A DNA stretch of 64,000 nt from Botrytis cinerea B05.10 (Eukaryota > Ascomycota > Leotiomycetes > Helotiales > Sclerotiniaceae), in assembly GCF_000143535.2 (NCBI RefSeq), contig NC_037313.1:1433501-1497500 (forward strand), written 5' to 3'. The position numbers and the translations under genes were made by a program. The notes beneath the pieces are model-generated. The model searched no databases, was not told where the DNA came from, and saw only the letters and a list, made by a program, of their open reading frames with translations. Below are positions 34,536-45,974 of this stretch, piece by piece. Each line of letters opens with the position of its first letter. The first letter of the stretch is position 1.

Positions 34536-36731
34536 GGTCTACAATGACGAGGGGGGTTGCCTCCGGTTGAATGCGGGTGCCCAATCTTTGGGTGACAAAC
34601 GTTTGGTTACCACCCGAGAATCGATTCAACGTGGTTGGAATGGAAGACGGTACGATAAATGAAGAATCCAAGATGACTTATATCAGCAGATGGTAAGGCG
34701 AAAAATGATTCGCCTATAGGAAAATCGAATGAAGGATAAATACAAGACTAAAAGAGAGATTCGGAAGCAAAATGGGACATTCCTGCGAAGATTGGTTTCA
34801 TTGGCACAAGAAGAAAGTCGTTGACGAAAGAGAGTGCGATATCACTTTTTCCCCATAGCATGAGATAGACTCTATGATGGGCCAGAGCTCCCACGGTAAT
34901 CCCACGATTTGCCAATGTTTGTCGACAGCATTATTAGAAATTTGCCTAAATCATGGTCGTGCTCGACCATTATTGGCCCGATATGATACATTGCAGCCAC
35001 GTCGCAAGCAAATCAATGATAATAATCAAATGCGATTTTCGAGGCAACCCGCGATCAATGTTGCAGGGCCCCGAGTGCAGCCCAACCAAGCTGCACATTG
35101 ATGAGAAAGTGGACAAGACCGTGCAGTCAGAAAATTCAAAGTTCAAAATCCAGAGAAAAAAATTGTAACGTGCAGGAATAAATCCGGTAAAATGGGCCAA
35201 ACCCCCTGCTGCGTGCATTGCAGCTCCCATTCAATTCACACGCCTACGTCGTACTAAACGGGGTAGATGCCACTGGATGATGTGGGACGGTGATTGATTG
35301 ATGATTGTGATTGTATTGAATAACCTACCGACAACCACGCCTACTGGTCAAAGCAATCAGCCAGCCAGTCAATCAATTCATCGAATGTGCTGATGTACAA
35401 GACTGCTACCCGAAAATGTTTCGCGGCGCCGTGCACATTGGCCTGGCGGGTTGTGCAACGTGGTCGGTCGCCTTATATACCTGCCTCATCTTTTGGATGC
35501 TTGCGAATACCTGCCCGTGAAGCCAATCAAGCCATTGAACCATCCAATGATCATCCTATATCTCCAGCTTTATCCTCCGGCAATCGTCGTGGGAGCAAGA
35601 CAGAAACTAGAATGTGATGGGCAAAGAGGAAAGTATGAAAATCACAACAGGCAAACCCCCTCTTCGGATCCCCAATAAATGACAATAACTTCCAATGCCA
35701 TCCATACGATGTTGGTCAATGGTAACCCTTTGCCACACCGGTGGAACTCTTTGGTGCTGATGCCCAGAATAGTGTTTGCGACGTGATGAGTTGTCAGTAC
35801 AGATACATTACATCAAGTACCTACCTACATAAGTTATCGCCTAGTACGTACTGAGTTACTGTACCCATCCTTTTGGGTGCCCGGGGATCCGATGTACGAT
35901 AATCTTCAAGGGGGCGAGGGTCTAGCTCTTTTGGCGATTCCGTCGACGATACCGATATGTCAATCCAACTTACTCCAAGCATCTAGAAAACGAGGGGTGA
36001 TAACTTGTAGTGAGACCTTACATATATTTGATGCACTGATGCACTGATGCACAAGATGTTGTGTTGGTGGTGTGGGTACAAAAGGACCAAAAACGAGTGG
36101 TTAGAATGTTACAATAATTAACAAAGAGAATGTCTAGAATTAATTCGACAACTAAAGAATGATCCGGATGAGCTGCGCAAGCTAGGATTAAATCTGAGCC
36201 CAAGTGCTTAAGAATAACAGCATTCCCTCCCGAATAGAATTTTTGATGTGTTTTGCTACTTCTATTTCCTAGTTGCCGTCCTCCCAATGTTTCAACTAGG
36301 AAGGTAAAACATGACTCAAAAGCGAGGCTGACATGATGGATCCCTACTTTAGCTTTCATGTACCTATGTATGTATGTATGGGTGTATCTATCTATCCACA
36401 ATATGAGACCGCTGAATTACTATCATGTGAGCGAACTTCAAGGAAGGTGCTGGTGACCACATGCATCACTACATTGTTGGTAGATGTTATTCTAGTTTAT
36501 TGGCAATAGAAGGTATTCGGTGTCCGTTTGACAGATGTACAACAAATCCCAAACGCCGTCGCAGTTAATGGATTCGAAACTCCCAATATCCTCTCTTGTG
36601 CAAATTGAAAATTGAAGCTGCCAGTGCCCTCCCAGAAGAATCTCGCGCGCCTCCCCCATACACAAAATAAACTAATAAAACCAGAAAGCCCAACGACCCA
36701 CTCACTCAATATTGGATTTATTGTTCTTGAA
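34536..36731. other. intergenic region upstream of the giant gene
   Basis: About 2.2 kb with no supported gene. It should contain the giant gene's promoter and the SNF7 3' untranslated region. Small direct repeats are present, for example GATGCACT three times near 36030-36052 and ATGT/ATCT tetramers near 36360-36395. Confidence 0.45.
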
Positions 36732-37588
36732 TTACATGGCCATCTCAGCTTGTAGCCTTCGGAGTTCTTCCTCTTCGTCATCTTCTTCAACATGAACTGG
36801 TGCTTTGGATTTGACTGAGATTAAATCATTAGTAACTTTCAACAAAATAATGATGATTGAATCAGCAACTCACCCTCTCCATTCACAACAGATGGCAGCC
36901 TATGAACTTCATCAGAGACTGGTACAGAACCAGTCTTCAGCATCTTATTGTCTAACTGCTCTTGTTCGAGATCTGCCAATTCGTCTTCGAGCTCAGTCTC
37001 ATCTATAGGCTCGCCGAGAGGTGCGCTCGTAATAGCTTGAGCGATTTCCTCGCCCAAAGCATGCTGTTCTCGAAGTTTGTCCCTAAAAAGAGTATATATT
37101 AGCCTGTATCCCAATCTTGATCGAACCACAAAAACACACATTGTCTCATCAACCTTGTTGATATCGAGTTTGCCATGGATAGCTGCCATTGCCTTGCCGG
37201 CTTTCTCCATGGCAAGGAGAGTCTCCTTGTTAATGTTGGCTGCTTCGATGGAGTATATTTGTTGTTCTAATGTCGATATCTGCGCGATAGTTTGATCTAG
37301 AGTGTGTTCATGTTGTTTCTTCCGGCGCAATGCAGCCTTCGCAGCTAAGAAATAACCAAATATCAGCTGCTGCTATATACACAGTCCAGAGAAATAGAAC
37401 ATACCATTCTTATTCGTGCTTACATTCTTCCTAGCTATCGCATCTTGTTCGTCCATTTGACTTTGTAAATGACGCTCTCGTTTCTGTAGCATCTCAAGCT
37501 GCGCACGTAGTCCTAAGATGGCATTCTTCGGGGAGTCCTTCGCTTTCTGCGCACTCCCTCCCCCGAACCAGCCCCAAACACCCGACAT
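36732..37588 (-). CDS. SNF7: ESCRT-III core subunit Snf7 (Vps32/CHMP4)
   Basis: Four minus-strand exons, 37588-37405, 37344-37140, 37082-36874 and 36814-36732, give 226 residues, close to yeast Snf7. The N-terminus MSGVWGWFGGG is the amphipathic membrane-insertion segment. The basic helical hairpin includes KNAILGLRAQLEMLQKRERHL, AAKAALRRKKQHE and INKVDETMDKLREQ; the last of these is formed only by splicing. The C-terminal half is acidic, and DDEEEELRRLQAEMAM at the end matches the MIM1-type helix that binds Vps4. Snf7 polymerises on endosomal membranes to drive multivesicular-body budding, and in fungi also supports ambient-pH (Pal/Rim) signalling. The gene is divergent from TEN1, 558 bp away. 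Confidence 0.94.
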
Positions 37589-38146
37589 ATTTCACGATAC
37601 TGTGCAGACTCGAAATCGTTGAGTTGGCAGGACTTTCAAGTCCCCAGCGCTTTTTCGCAAATTATGAGGAGATTGTAAAGGCTCGAAATCGATCGAAGTG
37701 GCGGCTAATGATTAGGGTTTGATGATAAGACCTGCTATCGGAACTTGATAGTGGGGAGCTTGGTTTTGTCGGACAAAGACGGTAAAGGCAAGTTGACGAG
37801 TTGGTTGACAGTTGGGGGTGGAATCCGTAGTGTCGAGTATGTGTCGTGTGAAATACTATGGATGTTTTTGTGGTTGCCTACGGTTGTTTCGCATGGTTGA
37901 TTGAAGTGAATGATGAAAGTGTGGTAACATGGCGTCGATGATGACGCTAGTCCCCTCGTCTATATCAGGTTAGCGCAAGATTGCACATGGATCACGTGTA
38001 GTGTTTCGTTCCAGCCCAGCCATCGGGTGATCTCGAATCTCTCGTACATGAGGTAAAGTTTTAACACAAGAATCAACAACACCAATACCTTATTTTATCA
38101 TAGTTCCATGGTATAATCGTCTGGGTTGATCGTTAGAGCAAATAAT
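37589..38146. promoter_or_regulatory. divergent promoter region, SNF7 / TEN1
   Basis: 558 bp separates the start codons of SNF7 (-) and TEN1 (+). I see no TATA box or recognisable operator; the role rests on position alone. Confidence 0.5.
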
Positions 38147-38756
38147 ATGTCAAAACAATATTCGGGACCTAACCCTTCGAAGCTCATATTACTTGCCGAC
38201 CTTCAACAGTTTTCAGAAGGAGATAAAGTTCGATTCTTAGGATGGTATGATTAATATCTCTCCCAGTTTACTCCTTATTCTCAACAAAAATTTCACTCTC
38301 TAGAATGTATATTAGTAGTCTCTCCTTTCTTTCACTCGAAAACGCAGACATTGTCTGTCAGATCTTATCTACTCGCCAGTTCTAAGGAGAGTTCCCAAGT
38401 ACTCGGCACAGCATTTTGGAAAGGTTTATAATTTAACAAGAGATGGACTAACATTGCAATTATATAGCGTGATAAGTTACAACAGAAGCTCTGCTGTGCT
38501 TACTTTGGAACACAACTTTCCCGTTGGCAATGGGATCAAAGCCTCTGTCAACGTTCAACTTCTGCTGAATAGCTTAACCCACCATGAAACTCGGGTTGGA
38601 GAGTGGATCAATGTTGTGGGTTATATATCAGATACAGATGAACCGCAAGACATCAAAGCTCGTAAATCTGGTACTGCTATTACTATTCAAGCAATTGCCT
38701 TGTGGTCATCCGGTCCTATACAACTCGATGCATATGAAAGAAGTCTTACGCCTTGA
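38147..38756 (+). CDS. TEN1: telomere-capping CST complex subunit Ten1
   Basis: Two exons, 38147-38244 and 38468-38756, with a 223-nt intron (GTATGA donor, ACTAACATTGC branch region, TATAG acceptor) encode 128 residues. The splice converts RFLG-C into RFLGCVISYN, giving the fungal Ten1 OB-fold pattern: KLILLADLQQFSEGDKVRFLGC, then a strand with AVLTLEHNFP, a variable loop, VNVQLLLNSL, and VGEWINVVGYI. The length agrees with the family (110-160 residues). With Stn1 and Cdc13/Ctc1, Ten1 binds single-stranded telomeric DNA and controls fill-in synthesis; this is family knowledge. Ten1 is short and diverges fast, so a profile search would be a useful confirmation. Confidence 0.82.
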
Positions 38757-40040
38757 CGTTGAGAACATAGGATCTTCAGAGCTTTGGTTCAGTGTTGCAG
38801 AAAGAAATTGTTCAAGTTCGTTTGAGACTCGAACCCAAATAATGAGGATCCTGACAAGCCATCCCGAACTCAAGTGATAAACGCACTCCTTCCAGATGTC
38901 GCAATTTTTTCTGAGAAGCTTAGCAAAGTCTTCATATACAGGGTCTTTGTACTCCGTTGCATGTAATCGCTATGGCGGCGGGTTTATTTTCTCATTGTCA
39001 GAGTGGTTCTACCGTTAGGGGCCGTGTCAACATTCGTCCCTACAAACCGATTCAGATCAAGATTCTTAGGACTTATAGATCAGTCAGAGGCCTAGCAGCA
39101 CATGAAAAATACGGCGCAGAGCATCCAAATCCCATGTGGTTACTGTTGAGTTTGAGTTCGGTTTGTGTTGAGGCCAAAAGACTTTATTGCGTCAGTCTTG
39201 AGAATTTGCTCATGTCGTTATTGAAAATGATCAAACTTCCCATACTATATGGGACCCTAATTGCTTTCTTGAGACGGTGGGAATGTCTACATTGTCAATA
39301 CAACTGCTATACTATTTAGTCCGCCAAATTCCGATGAACTCAGTGCAAGGATGAGGAGCTGCAACTACATGTAGTATCTCGCTTCTTTCTTGGCTGCAGG
39401 TCAACACAGCCTAATATGCTATTCGGTCGCAGTCAAGATGCAGCCTCAATCTAGATGTCCGGGATTGTGAGGCTTCAAACGGTCCTAGCTTTGGCTGCGC
39501 CAAATGCGACAAAGACTAGTGGGATAGCTAGCGATTATCACTCTAGTAGTAGACATGGTGGAACTGCCACAGCACCTTTGATAGCCTCCATGAATGGAAT
39601 GGCGCTTTTAGTTTGTGTTGTCAAAAATCTTCACAATAGTCAAGAATGGCTCTGGATGCTGATTTCTGTTCACCGTATTTACATTTCGGAGAGAATTGTG
39701 CCAACATATGAATTTTCCTATACTGGAATAATGGCAAGTATGTAGAGGGATATGCAGATTATACGCCAGTAAGCAAACCCCCCAAAAATGCAGAGAAGAC
39801 TACATAAGAAACCAGGATATCAATATCAACAATAAGATGTATGCAAGCGGTATGCACTTTTACTTCCGCACAGCTTAGTATCTTTGCCATGTGGCACAGT
39901 GTTTAACTTCGAACCCTTTTGCTCTATGGAACAAGCACGATACCACACTCTTTATCTCTCGTTGAAATATCCACTCGTAGGATACTGGCATCGTTAGGAT
40001 CATTTTGCCCCTAGTATTTGAAGTCTTGGCCATTCGAATA
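38757..40040. other. convergent intergenic region, no gene recognised
   Basis: About 1.3 kb lies between the 3' ends of TEN1 (+) and the small gene at 40041 (-). Scattered frames of 70-120 codons have no recognisable motifs or splice support and read like decayed sequence. Confidence 0.4.
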
Positions 40041-40497
40041 TCATGAACCTTTATGATGCGGACGATGGAATCTTGGAGAACGGTGCTTTGATCCTCTTGA
40101 GATGACGACTGGCTGGTGTAGAGGCCGCTTTAGTTGCTTGTCTGATTCCTTCTTGGCTCGAGCTGCTGCTTGCTTTTCCCAGAGCTCCTTCGACTTGATA
40201 CAGATATCGTCTATCTGTTCCTATATATCAAATTAATCGAGATTCTCAGACGGTTTGTTGTACATAAAGGTGCTCACATCTGTCAAGCACTCTCCTGGTG
40301 TGCTAATCAGATACCCGTCTTCTCCCTATGCACCCTATGAGCATGATTATTTGGCAGCTGAAATTGTCATCACGTACGTCTCGTGTATATGGCCTCAGCG
40401 TGGACTCTGGTCCCAGATAATATTGGATCTCCTTGGTGATGACTCTCTTGTTGATATCAAAATTGGGTATCCAGTATCGATTAAGTTGAGAAGACAT
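40041..40497 (-). CDS. uncharacterised fungal protein, 115 residues, three exons
   Basis: Minus-strand exons 40497-40378, 40325-40278 and 40220-40041 all join in phase 0 across introns of 52 and 57 nt (GTACGT and GTGAGC donors). The product begins MSSQLNRYWIPNFDINKRV, continues ITKEIQYYLGPESTLRPYTRD, then GEDGYLISTPGECLTDEQIDDICIKSKELWEKQAAARAKK, and ends with a basic His/Arg/Lys tail. The R-Y-x-x-P ... R-x-x-I ... YLGP ... RPYT pattern resembles a group of small fungal proteins of unknown function that I recall only loosely. The splice fit, consistent phase and continuous logic of the peptide make it a real gene. No function can be assigned. It is convergent with TEN1. Confidence 0.72.
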
Positions 40498-43400
40498 TGC
40501 ACTTGGCGATGGTATGGCAGGAAGATGAGTGCAAAGCAAGAGGTTTAAGGAGGTATGGACTGGGTGTGTATCACCACACACGCTGGTCTATGGCGCTCTT
40601 TTGTATGGATATTAGGGCATTTTATAAGAGCCTTATTACGACTAAGGAGGTGGCAATAGACATCAGGAGCTACCAACATCCCTCATTTAACATCTTATTG
40701 AAATCGGACGATTTTGTGGATTTATAGACCGTTGCTAAGTTGACTAGCTGATTCAAAGGTCACGGCAACCTTACACCTATCTGCAGAGAGGTCTGCATAC
40801 AATATAGTATTCCGGGCAATAGTGGTGTTTGGAAGCCAATATCTGAATCGCCTTGTTGAGGCGAACTGGCGAGCTTGTCTTCTCACACCCCATTGGTTCC
40901 AACATACTCCCAGCAATCATAAGATGCTAAAGGGTACTAACCGTGCAAATGAAATGCAACACTATAAACCGCCTCCGATGCGCATTTCTCGTGGCATTCC
41001 ATTGCTGGAATATGAGGTTAATTACATTGCAGCAAGAATACAGTCGTGTTACGAACAACTGCAGCAGGAATATTTAATGCAAAAACAATATCACGAGGGC
41101 ATCAATCAAATTCTACGAAATGCTTCTCAAAATTTCCTCATGCAACCCAAGTTCTTTGGCTGATAAAGTTGGGTTCCATAGACAATCCAGATTTAGTCTG
41201 GTGTTTCATGGATTTTGATCTTGGGATCCAAACCGAAATGTTGAATTTTGAGTGATTGAGAGGCATGCCTGTTTCAAGAAAGTCGACAAAGACATTATCA
41301 TATCTGCAGATCGCTGATCTATAATCTAATTCTCGGCGGGTTTGCTTTCTCTTATCGCAGATCCGCTAACTATCACTCAAGCCCGAGAATTGGCGAAGAA
41401 GACTGTCTCGCCTTGTATGGGTAGCGTGTTCCAAACGGGAAATAGATCCTTCCATCCTTTAAAATTTCCCCGATAACTTGCCCATCATAGAGGTGAGTTC
41501 TGTCTTTTTACTTGTCAACCGAAGTTAGGTTTTCATAGCCACTGAAAATTGATCGTCCAATTCCTCCTTTTATCTTTGAGTATCAGCTCAAAACATTGCA
41601 CAATCTCATTTCATGTCCATGCCTGCTGGCTTACTTGGGACCTTAATACTTCCAATCCACCATATTATCAGGCCCGAGTAATGTAGCTTGGTCAAGGATG
41701 ACTAGATCTTGTAGTCTGTGAATGGAATGCTCTTTTCTATTCGCCTATTAAGAGAAACACCAGAAGCTCAGTATTGATCTACAATTGTCAGAAGTATCTG
41801 ACAACTGATCAACCCAAAGTTCGTGGGGGTTCGATAAAATCTCAAAGCTTTCTCCGCGCAATACACAGAGAGAGGAAATGGTTACTTGCAACTTGTGAAT
41901 CGTGAACACTATCCAATCCACGTGATGAAGTGCTCCTCTATTGGCCTTCTATCTTTTTGCAATAAGTATCATCCAGAGCCTTACTCCATTGGCTTCATCA
42001 AGAGCTATTTAAATATCTTGGCCATACTAGCAAACCGTGGAAAGTTTTGCCCGGCCATGAGAGCATGAAAATTTCTGATCATTCAGCTCAAGAAACTTCA
42101 ATGCTGATTTTCACAAATAAATTCGGATTACACACAATGGTTCGTGATACGTCTGGCCGGATCCGAGCATTCAATAGATATCTTCAAATCCTTCCTGTCT
42201 AGGCTATTACTGAACTTGGAAATTGCATTATCCTCAGATGTTTTGATCGTTGGGTCTGAGTCGACCTTTTCTTTTTCATATCGTCGCGTTGAATTTCGTC
42301 CCCTCAACGCGGCCATCGTGGATAATGGATAACCGAACCGGTCTTCCTTAATACCATAGTAATTCTCGGCCATGCATGTGTGATCCGGCTTCCGGGATTT
42401 ATGCTTGACCCTGCAGAAATTCGCTACGCCCGTGAATTATGCGGTGAAGTTGCACCCATGACGAGCTGTCTCGGTGCAACGCGAGATGTTTCGCGGCATC
42501 TCATTAATTTTCGGCCCCCAAATATGGGTGTATCATGAAGATAGAGTGAGAATTTACAAGAGCATAGAGAGCGATTCTAGCACTTCGAAATCGTTGAATC
42601 ATGTAAGAGAAGAGATTATTTCGTTACATATCCAAGAGTTTTATGTGTAGATAGCGATAATCAGGTTTCAGGAGCTAGTTTTGGAGCAGTGTTCGTATTT
42701 TTAAACAGATAAGCATCTCAAATCACGACGATATTAAGCATCAAGTCAAGTGATCACTCAGAACCCATAATTGGCTGATTAGTTGTCAGGCTATATGATC
42801 CGTTTATTGGCCAAGGATGTTTGAATTGTGGCTAAAGAGCGGTAATGCAGTTGGCTCTAATATAAAACTATGTTATCCAATTCGAGGGCACCCGTCTCGA
42901 AGCGCTGCAATCAGCAAAGTTAATGGTGGCTCGTCATGCAGCGACCACGGCAGCAATGCACTCACCGACATGAAACACAATACGATATGGCTGAAATTCC
43001 AAGGATTACCGTTCATCCGATCTCATTAAAAGTATTGTTGCATCGAGATCACTTGGCAAGTAACTGAATAACCGATAGAGAATAAACTTGCAGGGCATAT
43101 AAAGCAGCTAAAGCTCATTTCTTTTTAAGAGCAACCATTCTTCCGACGAAGTAAAAGTACCGGTACATACTATTCATTAGAAAGTGTACATATACATCTT
43201 ACATTTCCCTGCATGTAATGCATCTATACAAATGCATCTATGCAATCAAATACCAGCCCAGCACACATGCACTATATCTATATGCTCATTGTCCACCATT
43301 TCATGCACAGGAAATCTAATCTGTCTGACAGTATCACAAACATGTTATTTGCACCCACTAAAGAAATTAAATACAACACGGACTGATAATCCAAAGGTTA

Positions 43401-45974
43401 CTAATTCACCACATGTAAAATCTAATATACAATTCTGCTTGCGCTAGTGCGGAAAGTCTGCCGTCTCGCAGAAAAAACGGCATTGACGTATGCATATGCA
43501 GGGTCGGTACTCTAGCCTCGGAGCGTACGGGACGTAATGAGATGAGGTGAGATGAGGTAAGATATCGGGTCGGGTCGGAAGAGGTAGGGAGATATAGGAG
43601 GAAAAGAACAAGAGTAGGGCAGAGAGGCAAGGTAAAGGGGGACTTTTGTGGTAGAGAAAAAACATGTAGATGGAATGGTACGCACGGATCATATGGGTTT
43701 TTTATGCTTGATGACGGTGTTGATACATATCTGTAATGCAAATGCAGTGTTCTTGTCTTCCTACCAATGACATGGTTTCGGGTTGTAGAGATAAGTAAAA
43801 TGAATATTCATCCCCCCAGAAGTGAACAGAATAATCAGAACCAAAATTTATAATATTTCTCTGTGAAAGGTTGAAACAAGACAAAGTCAAACTTTAAAGC
43901 AGACGTGATCTCTAATTGATATAGTTACGCGAGTGTCAAAACTATATTACATCAAGAGATTAGCAGGAGAGAGTGTGCAATAAGTGTTCGTCTAATGTGC
44001 GATATAATATACGGGTATAATGTATGTCTTATTATCACATCATCCCTTGCATATACACCCAGCAAACTCCCTCTTCAAAGATGGCATACAGACTCAGGTT
44101 ATCAATGACCATTTCCGCTCTTTCCGTATAGCAAGATAGATAGACGTTCAGGCTCCTGTATAAAAACGTCTCGATATTGTTTATCCTCTTCATAACTCCC
44201 ACCAATTACCACATACTCCCTCTATCCACAAATCACACTCTTCATGATTCTTTCATGCTATACACCTCACCTCGTCCCATAGTACAAGAGGATTTAACCC
44301 CCCATGGTTTCTCTCCTGCTATACATATATACCTAGGTACATACACAACTCACGACTTTCAAGTTGATAATCTCCCATTCAATCTCTCATTTCCTCTTTC
44401 CTCTTTTCTCTTTCGCCTTCCAATTCAACTTCATCTCTTGAAGTTAAAGTATGCAGCACTTGTATATTTCTTATTCTGTCCCATCCCATCCCATCGCATC
44501 GCATACACCCAAACCCAACATCCCACAACCACAATATCGAATACCTACCTATTCACCTACCCATATCCACTCTATCCAACATCCGCCTTCAAGCTTCAAC
44601 ATGTATCTATATTCAGACACTAACAATAGGTGTGTTTATTCTCCATCATATCATTCCACACACAACCACTCCCTATCCAATCCAACACCATTCCATACCA
44701 CCACCTCCTTCAATCATATTCCCCATAGCATCAATTCCAACCCACTTCTCTAATGCTAAACGATAAACCCATGCATTCCATTGTATAAGAAAAGATGCAC
44801 TATGATTAATACTCCACAATATTGTTCATGAGAAAACCATAGAGTAGTGAAGTAAACATTTAGTTATAGTCTCAAATAGTAGGTCTGCACTACGAATCAT
44901 TCATCAAACATATTCAGAACAACAAAGGGTATAAAGGGACAAAAGTAAGAAGTACCTAGGAAATGAGCATTGAATTCACACGTCATGCATCATTGTAATC
45001 CACACATATATTGCCATTCAAAAATCATCACACATATAAAAATCACATACTCACGTCCCAGACGCTTCACGTGGTTTTGGAAACCACAAAACTTAATAAA
45101 CGCATGTTATTAACTCATATGTACATATGCCATGCCAGCCCGTCCCCTCCTTCTCCTCTTCTTTACTCGCAAATGTGTAATGTCTCCATATTAAACGGCT
45201 AGCTAGGCCTCGAGACAATATTCTCCAATTTCCCTCTTATCGTCTGGGCCATCGACTCAGCAAATAAGGCACGAAATAAAAAGAATCATCAAAGTCAACG
45301 CTTCGCCCTAATCCGGAGCGAGATGCCACCCGACCAAGCTACATGTTATACCCAAAACCGGCTCCTGAAAGTCCAAGTAAAGAGCCAAAAGAGGCATTCG
45401 ATACTATCTGTTCTTAAAAGAACAACAATATCGGCACGATAAAGAAAACTAAACAAAACTCAAGAACTCCATCCCTTATGCTTGTGGCCAAGCTCCAAGT
45501 TCCCATTCCCAAAAAGAAAAGAACCACCGCTGCTATGCAGTATCGCGTATGCTAGAGTATGTTAATCATCTCGCGGATGGGATATCTATAAGAACGCCTA
45601 CTCTTTCCCTAATACATTCGCTAAGCATACGCCCTGCATCACTTCGTATAACGTTAATGCCCAGACCCACGCCCACGCCCACGCCCATGCCCATGCCCAA
45701 TGCCAAGTCTGGCCAAATCCATTTCAAATCAACGAAAGCGACAAAGACCCAAGCTGTCCCGTTGCTCCCAACACCGCATTAAAAACTGAAATTAACCCTT
45801 TCCTCTCGTATAATCATCATGTGCTTATGCAATGAAATAAAAACTTTTTAGGTTCAAATATATACTCCGTACGTGAGCGTGCTTGCCCAATTGAGTGGGA
45901 TCGAAATAACCTATTTTTTTATCAGATACTCACTCTATATCTGTATGAAATGTTACAGAATGTAATATGTTCCA
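40498..45974. other. gene-poor region (5.5 kb)
   Basis: No intact gene is supported. Near 40722-40916 there is a possible decayed relative of the 115-residue protein. From about 44170 to 44760 the plus strand is G-poor and C/T/A-rich with CCCATC and CATCG repeats. Near 45660-45700 there is a CCCACG/CCCATG hexamer repeat. The right end must contain the forkhead gene's 3' untranslated region. The region could be old, mutated transposon or duplicated sequence, but I could not identify any element. Confidence 0.4.
40722..40916 (-). pseudogene. possible decayed paralogue of the 115-residue protein
   Basis: This minus-strand frame includes FRYWLPNTTIARNTILYADL. Its RYWLPN...I....I pattern aligns with RYWIPNFDINKRVIT of the intact gene about 350 bp away on the same strand, with seven identities in 14 positions. 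The similarity then fades, and no splice-supported continuation was found. The match is short and could be chance. Confidence 0.25.
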
